A stretch of DNA of 62,208 bases from Microbacteriaceae bacterium (GCA_025463565.1 JAODAT010000058.1:1-62208); one strand, 5' to 3'; numbered from the stretch's first letter, positions 31,559-41,712 are shown. Program-made: numbers and translations. Notes: generated by a model from the sequence alone, not told the origin.

Positions 31559-33028
31559 ATGCGAAACCGGAAGACCGACTTAGATAGTCAGGTGACTTCT
31601 TCCGCGCCCACACTCGACGTCGGCTTCCGCAGCGAGCGCGGCCCCATCCTCATCGCGCTCATGGTGACCACCGGAATGGTGGCGATCGACGCGACGATCC
31701 TCGCGACAGCCGTGCCCTCGATAGTGAAAGACATCGGCGGCTTCGCGAGCTTCCCCTGGCTGTTCTCCATCTACCTCCTGGCCCAGGCCGTCTCGGTGCC
31801 GGTCTACGCGAAGCTGGCGGATACGGTCGGTCGCAAGCCGATCATCATGATCGGCATCGCGCTCTTCCTGCTCGGCTCGATTCTCTGCGGGCTGGCGTGG
31901 AGTATGCCCGCGCTGATCGCGTTCCGCGCGCTGCAGGGGCTGGGCGCGGGCGCGGTGCAGCCGATGGCCATCACGATCGCCGGTGACATCTACACGGTGG
32001 CGGAACGGGCGAAGACGCAGGCCTACCTGGCGAGCGTCTGGGCCGTGGCATCCGTCGTCGGTCCGACCCTCGGCGGCCTGTTCTCGCAGTACCTCACCTG
32101 GCGCTGGATCTTCTACGTGAACGTGCCCCTGTGCGTCGTTGCGATCATCCTGCTCGGCCGGGTCTTCCACGAGTCGATCGAGAAGCGCAATCACAGAGTC
32201 GACTACCCCGGGGCCATCACGCTCACCATTGCGCTCAGCCTCATCATCCTCGCCGTGCTCGAGGGCGGCCAGGCCTGGGCGTGGAACTCCTGGCAGAGCA
32301 TCGGATCCTTTGCGCTCGGCGGCGTTCTGTTGGTCGTGTTCGTGCTGGTCGAACGCCGCGCGGCGGAGCCGGTGCTGCCGCTGTGGGTATTCTCCCGTCG
32401 AGTGCTGCTCACCACCACGCTCGTAGCCCTCGGTACCGGCGCGATCCTCATTGGCCTGACGTCGTACGTGCCCACCTACCTGGAGAACTCGATCGGCGCA
32501 CCGCCGCTGCTGGCCGGCCTCGCGCTCGCCGCGCTGACCATCGGATGGCCGATTTCCGCCTCGCAGGCCGGCAAGATCTACTTGCGCATCGGGTTCCGCT
32601 CGACCGTGCTGATCGGGATGTCGATGGTCGTTCTCGGCCCGGTGCTTCTGCTCATCTTCAGCCATTCACCGTCGGTGATCACCGTGGCGCTGTGCTGCAT
32701 CGTCACCGGGCTGGGCCTCGGCCTGGCCGTGCCACCGTCGCTGATCGCCGCACAGTCCAGCGTGCTGTGGAACGAGCGCGGTGTCGTCACGGGCACCAAC
32801 CTGTTCGGCCGCTCGGTCGGCAGCGCTGTCGGCGTGGCCATCTTCGGTGCGGTCGCCAACGGTGTGCTGAACGGTTACCACGGTGGGGAGTCGAACCCCA
32901 GCGCAGTGATCACCGCGACGAGCGCCGTCTTTGTCGGAGTGTTGATCGCCGCCCTCGCGACGGTGATCGCCGCGTTCGTCATGCCGAAGCAGACGACGGA
33001 GGCCGTCGCGGCCCCCGCGGCCACCTAG
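31559..33028 (+). CDS. MFS multidrug efflux transporter, DHA2 (EmrB/QacA) family
   Basis: A 489-residue inner-membrane drug/proton antiporter with 14 predicted helices. The opening helix shows VAIDATILATAVPSI, helix 2-3 has the motif A loop AKLADTVGRKPII, and ALQGLGAGAVQPM is motif C-like for DHA2. The frame continues upstream to 31436, but ATG at 31559 has AAAGGAG nine bases before it and gives a normal N-terminus; the upstream part would translate the inverted repeat. The gene diverges from the TA pair. Substrates are unknown. Confidence 0.92.
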   Translation: MRNRKTDLDSQVTSSAPTLDVGFRSERGPILIALMVTTGMVAIDATILATAVPSIVKDIGGFASFPWLFSIYLLAQAVSVPVYAKLADTVGRKPIIMIGIALFLLGSILCGLAWSMPALIAFRALQGLGAGAVQPMAITIAGDIYTVAERAKTQAYLASVWAVASVVGPTLGGLFSQYLTWRWIFYVNVPLCVVAIILLGRVFHESIEKRNHRVDYPGAITLTIALSLIILAVLEGGQAWAWNSWQSIGSFALGGVLLVVFVLVERRAAEPVLPLWVFSRRVLLTTTLVALGTGAILIGLTSYVPTYLENSIGAPPLLAGLALAALTIGWPISASQAGKIYLRIGFRSTVLIGMSMVVLGPVLLLIFSHSPSVITVALCCIVTGLGLGLAVPPSLIAAQSSVLWNERGVVTGTNLFGRSVGSAVGVAIFGAVANGVLNGYHGGESNPSAVITATSAVFVGVLIAALATVIAAFVMPKQTTEAVAAPAAT

Positions 33029-33035
33029 CTGCGGC

Positions 33036-33800
33036 TCAGCGCACGCGCTGCACGCCGTAGACGAGCACCGGGATGACCACCAGCGAGCGCAGGTCGATGA
33101 GCGCGTGCGCGATGATCGACACCAGGATGCTGCCGGTGCAGAGGTAGAGCAGCATCAGGAACGCGCCGATCAGCGTCGCCCCGATGACGCCCGGCAACCC
33201 CTGGTAGGCGTGCAGCGCACCGAACAGCACGACGCTGCCGAGCACTGCGGCGAGAACGTTGCCGCTGGCGCCAAACAGCGCGGCGGGAACGGCGAGGCGG
33301 AACAGCAGCTCCTCGACCAGACCCGCATTCACGGACAAGCCGAACCCGTAGTACAGCTCGGCTCGGTTGCGGGGGAGCAGCGCGCCGATGTCGCCGAGGG
33401 TCGGAACATCCGCCGACTTCCGCGCCAGGTAGATGGCGACCACCGTGCCGATCACCAGGGCGATCGCCACACCGAGCGCGAGCCCCGGGATGAACCCGTT
33501 GCCGGCGACCAACGCACCGAGCCAGCGGCCGGGCGGGGTGGCGCGCACTGCTGAAAGGAAGATCCCGACGTAACGCCACGCGAGAACGAGGAGCAGGGCG
33601 GCGGCGACCCCGAAGAACGCGAACGAGGTGATGAGCCAGCGGCGCATCATCCGCTGCCGGTTGCGCGTGCGCTCGAAGCGCTTGAACCGCTGGTATTCGG
33701 TGCGATCCTTCGTGACGGCCCGGACGACGAGCGCGACCACCAGAACGACCAGTGCGACGATCAGCACGACTCGCGTGTACGGCCAATCCGGTGAGAGCAC
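33036..33800 (-). CDS. CPBP-family intramembrane metalloprotease (CAAX protease-like)
   Basis: About 254 residues with several membrane helices. All three family motifs are seen in order: VEELLFRLAVP (EExxxR), LFGALHAYQG (FxxxH) and AHALIDL (HxxxD). Bacterial CPBP proteases act in the membrane on unknown or bacteriocin-related substrates. A long open frame runs upstream into mazG; GTG at 33800 was chosen because AAGAG lies nine bases upstream and it leaves a small gap to the divergent mazG. ATG at 33830 would overlap the mazG start. Confidence 0.87.
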   Translation of the reverse strand: MLSPDWPYTRVVLIVALVVLVVALVVRAVTKDRTEYQRFKRFERTRNRQRMMRRWLITSFAFFGVAAALLLVLAWRYVGIFLSAVRATPPGRWLGALVAGNGFIPGLALGVAIALVIGTVVAIYLARKSADVPTLGDIGALLPRNRAELYYGFGLSVNAGLVEELLFRLAVPAALFGASGNVLAAVLGSVVLFGALHAYQGLPGVIGATLIGAFLMLLYLCTGSILVSIIAHALIDLRSLVVIPVLVYGVQRVR

Positions 33801-33828
33801 GACCCATTGTCTCTTGCGAGAATGAGAC

Positions 33829-34476
33829 ATGGCCGACATAGAGGTGCACCCCCACCCCCAGCTCGATGAGCTCATCGCGACTCTCGAATACCTGCGTGCA
33901 CCGGGCGGCTGCGCCTGGGATGCCGAGCAGACTCACGAGTCGCTGGTGCGCTACCTGGTCGAGGAGACCTACGAGCTCGTCGACGCCATCGAGAGCGGCA
34001 GCCGCGACGACCTGCTCGAGGAACTCGGCGACGTGCTCTACCAGGTGATCTTCCACTCCGATCTCGCCGCACACACGCCCGGCGAGGAGTTCACTCTCGA
34101 GGATGTCGCAGCCCACATGACCGCGAAGATGGTCGGCCGTCATCCGCACGTCTTCGGCGACGCGGCGGCGGCCACCGCTGGCGAGGTCGTCGACCTGTGG
34201 GAGATCCAGAAGAAGGTGGAGAAACCCCAGCGCACCAGCGTTCTGGATGGCATTCCCCAGGCGATGCCGTCGCTGCTGCTGGCTGAGAAACTGCTGGGGC
34301 GCGCCGAAAAAGTCGGTGTGCACCCAACCACTACCGCTACGGTAACAAACGAAGACGAGTTGGGAGCGCTGTTGCTGTCGTTGGTCGCCGGCGCTCGAGC
34401 CAACGGCCTCGACGCGGAGCGGGCCCTTCGATCCACGCTCCGGACGCTTCAGGACGACATCCGAGCCAAGGAATAA
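33829..34476 (+). CDS. mazG: MazG-type nucleoside triphosphate pyrophosphohydrolase
   Basis: A 215-residue all-alpha NTP pyrophosphatase. CAWDAEQTHESLVRYLVEET and then YELVDAIESGSRDDLLEELG with DVLYQVIFHSDLA give the WDxxQTHxSL and EExxE...ExxD metal-binding signature. It cleans up non-canonical NTPs. Only the N-terminal MazG domain is strongly conserved; the C-terminal part contains a second weaker repeat (KVEKPQRTSVLDGIPQAMPS). A strong hairpin follows the stop. Confidence 0.93.
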   Translation: MADIEVHPHPQLDELIATLEYLRAPGGCAWDAEQTHESLVRYLVEETYELVDAIESGSRDDLLEELGDVLYQVIFHSDLAAHTPGEEFTLEDVAAHMTAKMVGRHPHVFGDAAAATAGEVVDLWEIQKKVEKPQRTSVLDGIPQAMPSLLLAEKLLGRAEKVGVHPTTTATVTNEDELGALLLSLVAGARANGLDAERALRSTLRTLQDDIRAKE

Positions 34477-34478
34477 GC

Positions 34479-34511
34479 GGTGCCCTCCCCAACCCGAATG
34501 GGGAGGGCACC
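34479..34511 (+). terminator. Terminator hairpin after mazG
   Basis: GGTGCCCTCCCCA and TGGGGAGGGCACC form a perfect 13-bp stem around a 7-nt loop, three bases after the stop codon. There is no T-tract. Confidence 0.75.
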
Positions 34512-34578
34512 ATGGCTCGGAGATCCATTTCGCTGGGAATTCCACAGCAAACGGAGGTAACCGAGCCAGGGCGGAGGA

Positions 34579-34607
34579 TTACCCGATCCGCCGCCCGGCT
34601 GTATAGT
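34579..34607 (+). promoter_or_regulatory. Candidate hisS promoter
   Basis: TTACCC (34579-34584), 17 bases, TATAGT (34602-34607). It lies about 160 bases before the hisS start, leaving a long untranslated leader in which no T-box or other known element is recognisable. Confidence 0.4.
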
Positions 34608-34770
34608 CACAGCTTTCCTGCTAGCTATGACACGTTATGTATGAAACGACACCGTGCCATCGAACGGTTCAATCCCGGACAGACTTTTCGACGCGAGCGA
34701 CGGGATGGCAGTAGTTCATCTTACCAGCGATGAGCGCGGGTGGGGCGTGCGCATGGGGGACAATGGGGGC

Positions 34771-36042
34771 ATGGCGTCACAGGTGAACCCTCCGCGCGGC
34801 ATGCGGGACTTCCTTCCCTCGGAAAAGGCCCACCGGGAACGAGTGCTCGCCGTCATCCGCTCCACGTACCGTTCGCACGGTTTCGACGAGATCGAAACAC
34901 CCGTCATGGAGGAGTCCGACCGGCTGCATGCCGGGCTCGGCGGCGACAACGAGAAACTCGCCTTCGCGGTGATGAAGCGGGCGCTCGGGCCGGATGACCT
35001 GGCCGCCGCGCAGACCCCGCTCGACCTCGCAGACCTCGGCCTGCGGTTCGACCTCACCGTGCCGCTCTCCCGTTTCTACGCGACGCACCGGGCCGAGCTG
35101 CCCGCCGTGTTCCGGTCGATTCAGATGGCGTCGGTCTGGCGCGCTGAGCGGCCGCAGAAGGGTCGGTACCGGCAGTTCGTGCAGACGGACATCGACATCA
35201 TCGGTGAGCCGGGGCCGCTCGCGGAGATCGAGCTGATCACCGCCACGGCGGCGACCCTGAGCGCCCTCGGACTCACCGGCTGGACGATCCGGGTCAACGA
35301 CCGCCGCCTGCTCATCGGCATGCTGGATGCGCTCGGCTTCGAGGAGAAGGATCGCGAGTCCGCGCTCATCACCATCGACAAGCTGGACAAGATCGGCGCG
35401 GCGGGCGTCGCCGACGAGCTCCGAGCCAAGGGGCTCCCGGGTGACGCGTACGAGCAGTTCGTCAACCGCCCGCAGACGATGGAGTTTCTCCCCTTCGGGG
35501 AGCGCCTCATCCGCAAGAGCCTGCCGCAGGGCGCCGACGACGAGGTGGTCGCCCAGCTCGCCCGCATCGGGCTCGCCGTCGATGAGGGCCAGGGTGCGCC
35601 GGTGGTGCAGTTCGACCCGTTCCTGGTGCGTGGCATGGGCTATTACACCGGCGCGATCTTCGAGATCTCGCACCCGGAATCCGCGGGATCGCTCGGCGGC
35701 GGCGGCCGCTATGACGGAATGATCGGCCGCTTCCTCGGCAGCGATGTGCCGGCCGCCGGCTTCTCGATCGGCTTCGAGCGAATCGTCGACCTCGTGGAGG
35801 CCGGCGACACGGCCGACGCCGGGTCGGTCGCCCTCATCTATGACGACGATGTCGAGTACGGAACACTGCTGTCGCTGCAGGCCGGGCTTATCGCCGAGGG
35901 CAAGCGAGTGCGGCTGGAGCGCTCGCCCAGAAACCTCAAAGCACTTCTTTCCCAGTTAAAGGAATCCGGATTCTCGTCCGTTGCGAATATCACTGGTGAC
36001 ATACATTCGACGGGTCAACTCGTCTTCCGTACACTGGGCTGA
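34771..36042 (+). CDS. hisS: Histidyl-tRNA synthetase
   Basis: A 423-residue class II aminoacyl-tRNA synthetase. Motif 1 region PRGMRDFLPSEKAHRERVL, motif 2 FRSIQMASVWRAERPQKGR then YRQFVQTDIDIIG, the His-specific LVRGMGYYTGAIFEI and motif 3 GGGGRYDGMIG with PAAGFSIGFERI are all visible, followed by the C-terminal anticodon-binding domain. ATG at 34771 fits the usual start of HisS; the frame stays open for another 39 codons upstream but those residues are not HisS-like. A TetR gene follows after six bases. Confidence 0.96.
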   Translation: MASQVNPPRGMRDFLPSEKAHRERVLAVIRSTYRSHGFDEIETPVMEESDRLHAGLGGDNEKLAFAVMKRALGPDDLAAAQTPLDLADLGLRFDLTVPLSRFYATHRAELPAVFRSIQMASVWRAERPQKGRYRQFVQTDIDIIGEPGPLAEIELITATAATLSALGLTGWTIRVNDRRLLIGMLDALGFEEKDRESALITIDKLDKIGAAGVADELRAKGLPGDAYEQFVNRPQTMEFLPFGERLIRKSLPQGADDEVVAQLARIGLAVDEGQGAPVVQFDPFLVRGMGYYTGAIFEISHPESAGSLGGGGRYDGMIGRFLGSDVPAAGFSIGFERIVDLVEAGDTADAGSVALIYDDDVEYGTLLSLQAGLIAEGKRVRLERSPRNLKALLSQLKESGFSSVANITGDIHSTGQLVFRTLG

Positions 36043-36048
36043 CTTCTC

Positions 36049-36627
36049 ATGACTGATACCAGTTCCCGTCCCTTCGAACTGCCGCGCGCCGGGTCGGCAG
36101 GGGACCTGTTGCTCGACCGGCTGGTGGACCATTTTCTCGACGACGGTGATCCGCGCGCTTCGTTGCGCTCCCTCGCGGATGCGATCGGCACCAGTCACCG
36201 CATGCTGCAGTACCACTTCGGCACGAAGGAGAGGCTGCTGGGTGGAGCGCTGCTCAAGATCATGCAGCGGATGCCCGCGCCGCCGCCCGAGCAGCGACCC
36301 ACGACGCGCGCGGAGTACCTCCGTTACGCCTGGGGCGTGTACCGCCGGCCGGAGAACTTCATCCTGCTCGAGCTGCTGCTGATGATCACCAACCCCGCGG
36401 CGGGCGCACTCAACGACGAAACGCTGATGAAGCAGCTCAGCGGGGCCTTCCGCGATCAGATGGTCGCACTGGGCCTAAAGGAAGGGCTCGCCCCTGAGCG
36501 GGCGAACGCGGAGGCGCGGCTCGTGATCGACGCCTGGCGCGGCCTTCACCAAGACCTGTACGGCACCCGCGACGTTGCGGCCGTCGACGCAGCGATGGAC
36601 GTGCTGACCGAGTGGGTCTCACCGTAG
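36049..36627 (+). CDS. TetR/AcrR-family transcriptional regulator
   Basis: A 192-residue regulator. The N-terminal HTH shows ASLRSLADAIGTSHRMLQYH followed by FGTKERLL, the TetR pattern; the C-terminal ligand domain includes LLELLLMITNPAAGAL. It lies six bases after hisS and 43 bases before eno, on the same strand, so it is probably read through from hisS. Its target cannot be told. Confidence 0.9.
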   Translation: MTDTSSRPFELPRAGSAGDLLLDRLVDHFLDDGDPRASLRSLADAIGTSHRMLQYHFGTKERLLGGALLKIMQRMPAPPPEQRPTTRAEYLRYAWGVYRRPENFILLELLLMITNPAAGALNDETLMKQLSGAFRDQMVALGLKEGLAPERANAEARLVIDAWRGLHQDLYGTRDVAAVDAAMDVLTEWVSP

Positions 36628-36663
36628 GATTGCCACGAAACAATCCCCCTTCTTAAGGAGTAA

Positions 36664-37950
<1,287 letters not shown>

Positions 37951-37956
37951 TTCGCT

Positions 37957-37962
37957 TACCCT
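37957..37962 (+). promoter_or_regulatory. Leaderless -10 box of the ftsB-like gene
   Basis: TACCCT followed by six bases and ATG at 37969. It lies seven bases after the eno stop, so the septum gene can be transcribed on its own. Confidence 0.5.
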
Positions 37963-37968
37963 CGTTAG

Positions 37969-38472
37969 ATGGCCAAGCAGGGTGGACGACCGCGCACCGA
38001 GAGCGTGGCCGTCCGCCTGCCCTCCGAGGCGCCGTTCGCGCAGTGGCTCCGCAGCATCCGGCTCTCCGGGTTCGCGATCATCGCTCTCGGCCTGATCGTG
38101 GGGTGCGTCGTGGTGCTGGCGCCGAGCCTGCGGGTCTACATCGGGCAGCGGCAGCAGATCTCGCAACTGCAGTCCCAGGTGGCCGACGCGAAGAAGTCGC
38201 TGGGCACGCTGAAAGCGCAGAAGGCACGGTGGTCTGACCCGAATTACATCGAGGCGCAGGCGCGATCGCGGCTCAACTACGTGTTCCCGGGGGAGTACAG
38301 CTACCTCGTGATCAACGACCAGCCCACCGCGACCCTCTCGAATGGCCAGCCCATCAGCGACAAGCTGCAGACCACCCAGGTGGACTGGGTGAAGTCGATG
38401 CTCTCGTCCGTGTTCACCGCCGGCCTCACCGACGCGACTCCCGACCAGCTGGTCGCCCCGGTGACCCGGTGA
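37969..38472 (+). CDS. Septum formation initiator, FtsB/DivIC-like
   Basis: A 167-residue bitopic division protein. A cytoplasmic N-terminus is followed by one membrane helix (about 36-55, AIIALGLIVGCVVVLAP) and a coiled coil (QRQQISQLQSQVADAKKSLG) with the family end motif YIEAQARSRLNYVFPGE. It would sit in the divisome with FtsL and FtsQ. Its last four bases overlap the DUF501 start. Confidence 0.92.
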   Translation: MAKQGGRPRTESVAVRLPSEAPFAQWLRSIRLSGFAIIALGLIVGCVVVLAPSLRVYIGQRQQISQLQSQVADAKKSLGTLKAQKARWSDPNYIEAQARSRLNYVFPGEYSYLVINDQPTATLSNGQPISDKLQTTQVDWVKSMLSSVFTAGLTDATPDQLVAPVTR

Positions 38473-38954
38473 CCACGCCACCCTTCGACCCGCCGAGTGC
38501 CGACGACATCGCCGTGGTGTCCGCGCAACTCGGCCGGCCGGCGCGCGATGTGATCGGAATCGCCGCGCGCTGCATCTGCGGAAATCCGACCGTCGTATCG
38601 ACGAAGCCGCGACTCACGGACGGCACGCCGTTCCCCACGCTGTATTACCTGTCGCATCCGGCGGCGACCGCGGCCATCTCCACCCTCGAGGCGAACGGGG
38701 TGATGCCCGAGCTGGCTGAACTTATCGATGAGCGCTACCTGGCGGCTCACCTCTCCTACATCGCCGACCGGGAGAGCATCGAGTTCGTCGAGGAGATCGC
38801 GGGCATCTCGGCCGGCGGCATGCCGACCCGGGTGAAGTGCCTGCACGCGCTCGCCGCGCACGCGCTCGCCGCGGGACCGGGGGTCAACCCGATCGGCGAT
38901 CTCGCGTTGGAGCAGGCGGCATGGAGCCCTTTGGTGTGCGAATGCGCCGGCTGA
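38469..38954 (+). CDS. DUF501-family protein
   Basis: A 161-residue protein of the DUF501 family, widely found downstream of enolase and FtsB in actinobacteria. Landmarks: VSAQLGRPARDVIGIAARC, CICGNPTVVSTKPRL, GTPFPTLYYLSHPA and MPTRVKCLHALAAHALA GP-x-NPIGD, with several conserved Cys/His that could bind a metal. Function is not established. Start GTG overlaps the upstream stop. Confidence 0.9.
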   Translation: MTTPPFDPPSADDIAVVSAQLGRPARDVIGIAARCICGNPTVVSTKPRLTDGTPFPTLYYLSHPAATAAISTLEANGVMPELAELIDERYLAAHLSYIADRESIEFVEEIAGISAGGMPTRVKCLHALAAHALAAGPGVNPIGDLALEQAAWSPLVCECAG

Positions 38955-40153
38955 TCGCCGGCGCTGCGGCTCTCGCCATCGTCGCATCCGTCGCGATCGC
39001 GGCCCCGGCATCCGCCGACACGGTTCGCGACGACGAGTACTGGCTGTCGCAGTACGGGTTCACGCAGGCGTGGAACACCACCAAAGGTGCGGGCGTCACG
39101 ATCGCCGTCATCGATACAGGCGTCGACGGCTCCGTGCCAGACCTCACCGGAGTAGTCACCGGCGGCACGGATGTCTCAGGTGTCGGAAGCGCGGACGGCG
39201 AGACCCCCATCGGCACCGACAAGGAGCACGGCACTCTGGTGGCGTCGATGCTCGCCGGCCACGGGCACGGGTCTGGCGCCGGCGTGATCGGGGTCGCGCC
39301 CGCCGCGAAGCTGCTCGCGGTGTCCGTCGGCTTCGATGTCGGTACCGTGGACTCGGATGACCAGATCGCCCAGGGCGTGCGCTGGGCCGTCGATCACGGC
39401 GCCAACATCATCAACATGTCGCTCACCCGCAACACCCTCGACTGGCCGCCGAGCTGGGACGACGCATTCCTCTACGCGATGCAGCACAACGTGATCGTGG
39501 TGGCCGCCGCCGGCAACCGGGGGAGCGGTACGACCGAGGTCGGTGCGCCCGCCACTATGCCGGGCGTCGTCGTGGTCGCCGGTGTCGATCGCGACGGCAA
39601 CGCGAGCTTCGACGCGTCGTCGCAGGGCATCACGCTCACCGTGTCCGCACCGAGCGAAGACCTGGTCGGCGCGGGGCCCGGCGGCACCTACTACAACTGG
39701 GCTGGCACCAGTGGCTCGGCCCCACTCGTCTCCGGGCTGCTCGCCCTCATCGAGGCATCGCACCCGGGTCTCTCCGCCGGCAACGTGATCAACCGGATGA
39801 CCGCGACAGCCACCGCCAAAGGCAGCGCGATCACCTACGGCAGCGGCCTGATCAACGCGGAGGCCGCGGTCACGGCCGACGTGCCCTCCGTCAAGACCGA
39901 CCCCGCCGACGCGCTCGAGGAGTGGATCCGGCTCAACCGGCGCGCCACGGCCAGCCCGGCGCCCGCGGCGACCGGGTCGGTGAAGCCCACCCCGCTGCCG
40001 GCGGCCGTGCCGGTGCCCCGCTCACCGTTCGGAACTGTGTTGCCAACCGCGGCATCCCTCCGCGACACCGGCCTGCCGCTTCTCGTCTACGCGGTGTTCA
40101 TCGCGCTGGTCGCCCTGCTGATGCGTGGCGCGTGGAGGGCTCGGCGCAAATAG
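38936..40153 (+). CDS. Subtilisin-like serine protease (S8), membrane-anchored
   Basis: About 405 residues. A signal peptide (RRLIAGAAALAIVASVAI, ending ASA) precedes the S8 domain with catalytic Asp in AVIDTGVDGS, His in DKEHGTLVASMLAGHG and Ser in WAGTSGSAPLVSG. The last reads GTSGSAP where most S8 enzymes have GTSMAAP. A Pro/Thr-rich linker and a C-terminal helix (LLVYAVFIALVALLM) with a basic tail anchor it, as in mycosins. GTG at 38936 was chosen because GGAG lies nine bases before; ATG 38942 is equally possible. It overlaps DUF501 by 19 bases. Confidence 0.88.
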   Translation: MRMRRLIAGAAALAIVASVAIAAPASADTVRDDEYWLSQYGFTQAWNTTKGAGVTIAVIDTGVDGSVPDLTGVVTGGTDVSGVGSADGETPIGTDKEHGTLVASMLAGHGHGSGAGVIGVAPAAKLLAVSVGFDVGTVDSDDQIAQGVRWAVDHGANIINMSLTRNTLDWPPSWDDAFLYAMQHNVIVVAAAGNRGSGTTEVGAPATMPGVVVVAGVDRDGNASFDASSQGITLTVSAPSEDLVGAGPGGTYYNWAGTSGSAPLVSGLLALIEASHPGLSAGNVINRMTATATAKGSAITYGSGLINAEAAVTADVPSVKTDPADALEEWIRLNRRATASPAPAATGSVKPTPLPAAVPVPRSPFGTVLPTAASLRDTGLPLLVYAVFIALVALLMRGAWRARRK

Positions 40154-40159
40154 TAGGCT
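40154..40159 (+). promoter_or_regulatory. Leaderless -10 box of the NADH dehydrogenase gene
   Basis: TAGGCT, six bases, then GTG at 40166. It starts one base after the subtilase stop codon. Confidence 0.45.
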
Positions 40160-40165
40160 GTCTCC

Positions 40166-41485
40166 GTGCCCAAAATCCTTATCGTCGGCGGCGGCTATGC
40201 CGGTTTTTACACCGCGTGGAAGCTTGAGAAGAAACTGCGCCCGGGTGAGGCCGACGTCACAATGGTCGACCCGCTTCCCTACATGCAGTACCAGCCCTTC
40301 CTGCCCGAGGTGGCGGCCGGGTCGATCGAGCCGCGGCACGCGGTCGTCTCCCACCGACTGCACCTGAGGTCGACGAACGTGATCACCGCGAAGGTCACCT
40401 CCATCGACCATGCGAACAAGAAGGCCACGCTCACACCTGCGGTCGGCGACCCGTGGGAGGTCGACTACGACACCATCGTGGTCACCGCCGGCGCGGTCTC
40501 CCGCACCTTCCCGATTCCCGGTGTCGCAGACGAGGCCATCGGCCTGAAGAACATCGAAGAAGCGATGGCGATTCGCGACAAGGTGCTCACCAACTTCGAC
40601 AAGGCGGCAAACCTGCCGCTCGGCCCGGAGCGCACCCGCCTCCTCACTTTCACCGTCGTCGGCGGCGGTTTCGCCGGCATCGAGATCTTCGGCGAACTGC
40701 GCAGCTTCGCCAGCTCGCTGCTCAAGTACTACCCGAACATCTCGTTCGACGACACGCACTTCCACCTCATCGAGGCGATGGGCCGCATCATGCCGGAGGT
40801 GTCGCTCAAGACCAGCCTCTGGGTGATCAAGAACCTCGCCCAGCGCGGTGCCGAAATCCACCTCGACACGCAGCTCAGTTCTGCAGTCGGTGGCAAGATC
40901 GAGCTGTCCACCGGCGAGAGCTTCGAGACCGACCTCATCGTCTGGACTGCCGGCGTCATGGCCAGCCCGATGCTGAAGAACACTGACCTTCCCGTCGACG
41001 AGCGTGGCCGCCTTCGGGTGCAGCCCGACCTCCGCGTCGTGAACGACGACGGCGTCGTGCCGGATGCCTGGGGCGCGGGCGACGTCAGCGCGGTACCCGA
41101 CCTCAGCGGTGGCGGTGTCGGCGGATTCTGCGTGCCCAACGCGCAGCACGCCGTGCGCCAGGGCAAGCGCATGGCCGACAACATCCTGGCGGTCATCCGC
41201 AACGAGGAGCCGGTCAACTACTTCCACAAGAACGCGGGTGCGGTCGCCGGTATCGGCCTCTACGTCGGCGTCTTCCAGTCGGGCAAGCTCGCGCTGACCG
41301 GCCTTGCGGCCTGGTTCGCCCACCGCGGTTACCACGGATTAGCGATGCCGACCTGGGAGCGCAAGACCCGCGTCATCGGCGGTTGGGTGCTCAACTTCAT
41401 CCTCGGTCGCGACATCGTGTCGCTCGCGGCACGCGCGACCCCGACGTTCGCGTTCCAGGAGTTCGCGACCCGCCCGAAGGCGTAG
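40166..41485 (+). CDS. ndh: Type II NADH dehydrogenase (NDH-2)
   Basis: A 439-residue flavoprotein passing electrons from NADH to quinone without pumping protons. KILIVGGGYAGFYTAWKLE is the FAD-binding GxGxxG; LLTFTVVGGGFAGIEIFGEL is the NADH-binding motif; WGAGDVSAVPDL and FCVPNAQHAVRQG (the AQxAxQ quinone-site segment) follow. The C-terminal part has an amphipathic membrane-binding region. It uses GTG, with a leaderless -10 box. Confidence 0.93.
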   Translation: MPKILIVGGGYAGFYTAWKLEKKLRPGEADVTMVDPLPYMQYQPFLPEVAAGSIEPRHAVVSHRLHLRSTNVITAKVTSIDHANKKATLTPAVGDPWEVDYDTIVVTAGAVSRTFPIPGVADEAIGLKNIEEAMAIRDKVLTNFDKAANLPLGPERTRLLTFTVVGGGFAGIEIFGELRSFASSLLKYYPNISFDDTHFHLIEAMGRIMPEVSLKTSLWVIKNLAQRGAEIHLDTQLSSAVGGKIELSTGESFETDLIVWTAGVMASPMLKNTDLPVDERGRLRVQPDLRVVNDDGVVPDAWGAGDVSAVPDLSGGGVGGFCVPNAQHAVRQGKRMADNILAVIRNEEPVNYFHKNAGAVAGIGLYVGVFQSGKLALTGLAAWFAHRGYHGLAMPTWERKTRVIGGWVLNFILGRDIVSLAARATPTFAFQEFATRPKA

Positions 41486-41515
41486 CTCCCCACCGCGATT
41501 GTTACCCCGCGTCAC

Positions 41516-41562
41516 GATTGTGCGACGGCGCCGCCCACCATCGGCGACGAACTCGCACAATC
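41516..41562. other. Inverted repeat between ndh and the tRNA
   Basis: GATTGTGCGA (41516-41525) and TCGCACAATC (41553-41562) are perfect 10-bp arms around a 27-nt loop that contains GGCGCC. It could be a terminator for ndh or a binding site. TAGGGT at 41572-41577 may be the tRNA -10 box. Confidence 0.5.
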
Positions 41563-41585
41563 ACCGCTGGGTAGGGTAGTCCCGC

Positions 41586-41659
41586 GCCCCCATAGCCCAA
41601 TCGGCAGAGGCAGACGACTTAAAATCGTCCCAGTCAGGGTTCGAATCCCTGTGGGGGCA
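41586..41659 (+). tRNA. tRNA with anticodon UAA (predicted Leu), short variable arm
   Basis: A 74-nt cloverleaf: acceptor GCCCCCA/TGGGGGC, three-pair D stem, anticodon stem GACGA/TCGTC around CTTAAAA (anticodon TAA), variable region of five bases (CCAGT), T arm CAGGG-TTCGAAT-CCCTG, and CC encoded after the discriminator A. Leu tRNAs normally have a long variable arm; this one does not. Its 3' end serves as the island attachment site. Confidence 0.85.
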
Positions 41660-41661
41660 CC
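41637..41661 (+). repeat. attL: 25-bp tRNA 3'-end repeat
   Basis: GGGTTCGAATCCCTGTGGGG plus GCACC, the T-loop and acceptor end of the tRNA; identical to 47570-47594 in the same orientation. Confidence 0.92.
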
Positions 41662-41668
41662 CTCGCTC

Positions 41669-41706
41669 GGGCTTAGGAAGCCCGAGAATCCGGGCTTCCT
41701 AAGCCC
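41669..41706. terminator. Hairpin between tRNA and integrase
   Basis: GGGCTTAGGAAGCCCG (41669-41684) and CGGGCTTCCTAAGCCC (41691-41706) are perfect 16-bp arms with a 6-nt loop. It lies between the tRNA and the integrase stop and can serve both. Confidence 0.8.
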
Positions 41707-41712
41707 ATCGGG

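Noticed and set aside
34608-34770. T-box or His leader peptide before hisS
   Set aside because: No conserved T-box sequence and no run of His codons with a terminator is visible.
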